Part shown: positions 63,001-64,000 of the stretch, piece after piece | How positions within the stretch are numbered: the first letter of the stretch is position 1 | Layout: each line of letters starts with the position of its first letter | Source of the DNA: Halorussus halophilus | GTDB lineage: Archaea > Halobacteriota > Halobacteria > Halobacteriales > Haladaptataceae | Assembly (NCBI RefSeq): GCF_008831545.1 | Contig: NZ_CP044524.1 | Coordinates: forward strand, 1 to 64,000 | Reading direction: 5' to 3' | Length of the DNA: 64,000 nt | Program-made: the position numbers and the translations under genes | The notes under the pieces: model-generated | Databases searched by the model: none | Told to the model about the DNA's origin: nothing | Seen by the model: only the letters and a program-made list of their open reading frames with translations

Positions 63001-63909
63001 TACGCGCTGAACACGCTGTACACCGTGCGAGAGCGCGACGATTCGGACCTCCCGCTGCGCTACCTGCTCGGGGTGTTCAACTCGGCGTTCGTCGCTCGGT
63101 ACTTCCGGCAGGTGTACGGCGGCACTCACGTCAGCGGCGACTACTTGCGATACAAGCCGAGTTTCACCGACGAGATTCCGGTGCCGGACCCCGACCCAGC
63201 GAGGGTCTCTCCGCGAGAAGTCGCGACTGATTCGGGTGTCGAGACAGCGGTGCCAGCAGACCCCGCCGACGCGATTGCGGAGTTGACCGAGCGACTACGG
63301 CCGTTATGCGACGAACGTGCGACTCTCGACACCGACGTACTCGACTACCTCTCGGAACTGACCGACGGTCCGAAGTTGAGCGAGTGGGGCGTCCCAGTCG
63401 CTGGCGTCGCGGAGACTATTCTCACGGAGACTGCCTGCGAGCGCGAGGGGTTGCGGGTCGGCATGGTCGAGTTCGAACGCGACGGCGTCACGCCCGTCCT
63501 CTCGGCGACTGCCCGCTACAAGCCGACAGAAAGCGACGACGCAACCGACCGCTGGGGGTTCGCCGAGACGGAACCGATTCCGGCGTTGTGGTTCCCAGAC
63601 CACAAAGAGTCAGCCGCGCTCCTCGAAGCGTTCGTTCCGGCCGCCGTCGAGCGGGCGAACGGCTTCGCGGAGTTTCGGGAGAACGCGACGAAGACGTACT
63701 CGCTGTTAGACCGTCTGCGAGGACTGCGACTGCCGGACGCCGAAACAGTCGCCGAGGAGTTCGCGCGCTTCGAGGAAGCGCGGGAGCGAGCCGAAACGCT
63801 GGACGACGAGATTGCAAGCGTCGAGGACGCCATCGACGGTATCGTCTATCGACTGTACGGGTTCGAAGAAAGCGAAATCGAGACGGTCGAGCAGTTGGCT
63901 AGTGAGTAA
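60052..63909 (+). CDS. Eco57I-type DNA methyltransferase (type IIG restriction-modification-like)
   Basis: This 1285-residue protein has a N-terminal region resembling the nuclease half of Eco57I/BREX-PglX-like proteins. It then has a SAM-binding motif DPAMGSGHF (514-522), an adenine-methyltransferase motif NPPY (719-722), and a target-recognition region from about 880 (LPLRYLLGVFNSAFVARYF). A coiled-coil-like end has FEEARERAETLDDEIASVEDAID. The methyltransferase part is intact, so N6-adenine methylation is expected. In the nuclease-like half, Pro95-Asp96 is followed by Ala127-Glu128-Phe129-Val130 where PD-(D/E)xK enzymes have a lysine, so cleavage may be lost. It is a single gene here. I see no BREX or DISARM partner in the window. 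Confidence 0.88.
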   Translation: MTPATGYRTSRGCFTEAYLDEYLPDTSLWNAAAEREVRNAYEEFRRLYDEQSSSIAEYDADELRANVVRPALEILDVRAVGDERLSEVDDEQVTPDYLLYEREHERQSGRHEAGRDRSPDTNPLAVAEFVLPGQPLDAPAGRDSTPNYRLHDAIGARDVEHGVSTDGRLWRRYYAPASRRLDSYYEIDLPALLETRDTEAFKYFYLFFRRESFGASTDGERFDPATTADASPTDSFVAKVHERYVTFVESLTDDLGENAREALVSVASELFVEGDAGEVSRVYDAALTVVVRLVLALYAESEDCSLLGRPVLGDASARRQCAGADKSKRRAGASERWNRLNRSFEELAGESGSSDVTELLSTRTICDERLSEIAESLATRELASGESARIDFSALSVRHLGRLHERLLEYDLAVADEPMVAVLDGGEEQWRSADEYESGSKPTDSVESGDLYLTTDAGERKSSGSYYTPEAVVEYTVERALEPLVADVRDELDPSDPEYAATFAERVLESNVLDPAMGSGHFLVAAAEYLGRAVVRAQRRQVERTGANSLTERRDVRTARREVAQRCLYGVDSDELAVELATASLWLETHDADQSWPDVRNNLHPHLAHGNSLVGLGPEEFFDELEQTELSRGQLDEIANVRVARRFGSGELPDDAHERLLDAAGDESAWRAVTRESWFRAAQSLADEAAFLHWRSSFPEVFDADETDSVGGFDAVVGNPPYVRNRALDAQLKAYCRETFDSAAGAYDLYVPFVELACDLGRHVSLVVPNKWTTTEYGRALRDQLLDRHALREILNASAPSVFADATVYPVVVTVDCENEEDCEKPVRVRRPENCRALTDAPVTTVPRALIDRFGGRVIPLDFDGAFADLAAGVLDQCFRFGDHVRTTEAIHTGNARETLVVDECSDADSDGEDDCHRLVDGTCVDRYRLDWDGRWIRYDDGLLDDEAGEYADLRDPTQFAGKKLFVRDISKRPVAVYDDEDFYALNTLYTVRERDDSDLPLRYLLGVFNSAFVARYFRQVYGGTHVSGDYLRYKPSFTDEIPVPDPDPARVSPREVATDSGVETAVPADPADAIAELTERLRPLCDERATLDTDVLDYLSELTDGPKLSEWGVPVAGVAETILTETACEREGLRVGMVEFERDGVTPVLSATARYKPTESDDATDRWGFAETEPIPALWFPDHKESAALLEAFVPAAVERANGFAEFRENATKTYSLLDRLRGLRLPDAETVAEEFARFEEARERAETLDDEIASVEDAIDGIVYRLYGFEESEIETVEQLASE

Positions 63910-63923
63910 TCGCCTGCGGAGTC

Positions 63924-64000
63924 TCAGGCAAACTCGGGGAGTTCCTCGTCGTACCCCTGCTCGCGCGCTCGCTCCAGCAACTTCCCCACCACGTCCGACT
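63924..64000 (-). CDS. C-terminal end of an unidentified minus-strand gene (runs off the window)
   Basis: The minus strand reads SDVVGKLLERAREQGYD and then EELPEFA before TGA (63926-63924). Only 24 residues are visible, helical and charged. It is convergent with the methyltransferase gene, 14 bases from it. Function cannot be given. Confidence 0.6.
   Translation of the reverse strand, partial: SDVVGKLLERAREQGYDEELPEFA

Noticed and set aside
61888-63129. 413-codon minus-strand frame inside the methyltransferase gene
   Set aside because: It overlaps the NPPY methyltransferase region and has shadow-type composition.

Overview
The window is chromosomal DNA of a halophilic archaeon (class Halobacteria). 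The evidence is high G+C coding sequence, strongly acidic proteins, Tat-type twin-arginine leaders on secreted proteins, start sites about 26-30 bases after TATA-like boxes with no ribosome binding site, GTG/ATG start codons that overlap upstream stop codons, and haloarchaeal protein types such as a Bat-type HTH regulator, an AsnC-TRASH copper regulator, a DICT domain and a DUF7282-like stalk. I cannot name the genus. I see no rRNA, tRNA, CRISPR array, insertion sequence or intact prophage.

Layout. 0-3.8 kb: minus-strand cell-envelope operon of a large transglutaminase-like membrane protein, a small membrane protein and the start of a DUF58 protein. 3.9-5.4 kb: divergent NikR / NicO nickel pair with a palindromic candidate operator between them. 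5.4-9.8 kb: Nudix hydrolase, zinc-ribbon winged-helix regulator, MFS transporter and a secreted PPC-domain protein. 10-12.6 kb: copper ATPase CopA. 13-16.1 kb: three overlapping genes (cysteine-rich metal-binding protein, secreted polysaccharide deacetylase, processive membrane glycosyltransferase) that resemble an archaeal poly-N-acetylglucosamine operon. 16.2-24 kb: thioesterase, small membrane proteins, nrdA-nrdB, a long Rieske protein and an unrecognised 309-residue protein. 24.3-26.7 kb: a peptide-type ABC ATPase pair without permeases. 26.9-45.2 kb: a surface or extracellular glycan region with a CapA-like protein, nucleotide-sugar dehydrogenase, two glycosyltransferases, deacetylase, GT-C-like membrane protein, flippase, ATP-grasp ligase, a secreted beta-helix-like protein and two paralogous polysaccharide-lyase-like proteins. 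45.4-48.7 kb: MacB-like ABC exporter. 48.7-49.7 kb: copper regulator and CopZ. 49.7-55.7 kb: a PstS remnant, hemE, a frameshifted peptidase-MA-like gene, cytochrome P450, a Bat-type regulator and small membrane genes. 55.7-59 kb: a nucleoside-phosphorylase-fold protein, hemG and hemH. 59.1-64 kb: DICT protein, a 1285-residue Eco57I-type DNA methyltransferase, and the tail of an unidentified minus-strand gene.

How the parts fit. Two separate glycan systems (13-16 kb and 27.5-45 kb) contain synthesis, deacetylation, export and secreted-modification functions, and make the most interesting block. Copper handling is split: the exporter lies 37 kb from its chaperone and the probable regulator. Part of a heme route (hemE, hemG, hemH) is present in two places. 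Several genes appear recently altered: a 23-base duplication that swaps the C-terminal membrane anchor of the peptidase-like protein, a stop codon inside a small membrane gene at 17.2 kb, and a phosphate-binding-protein tail at 49.7 kb.
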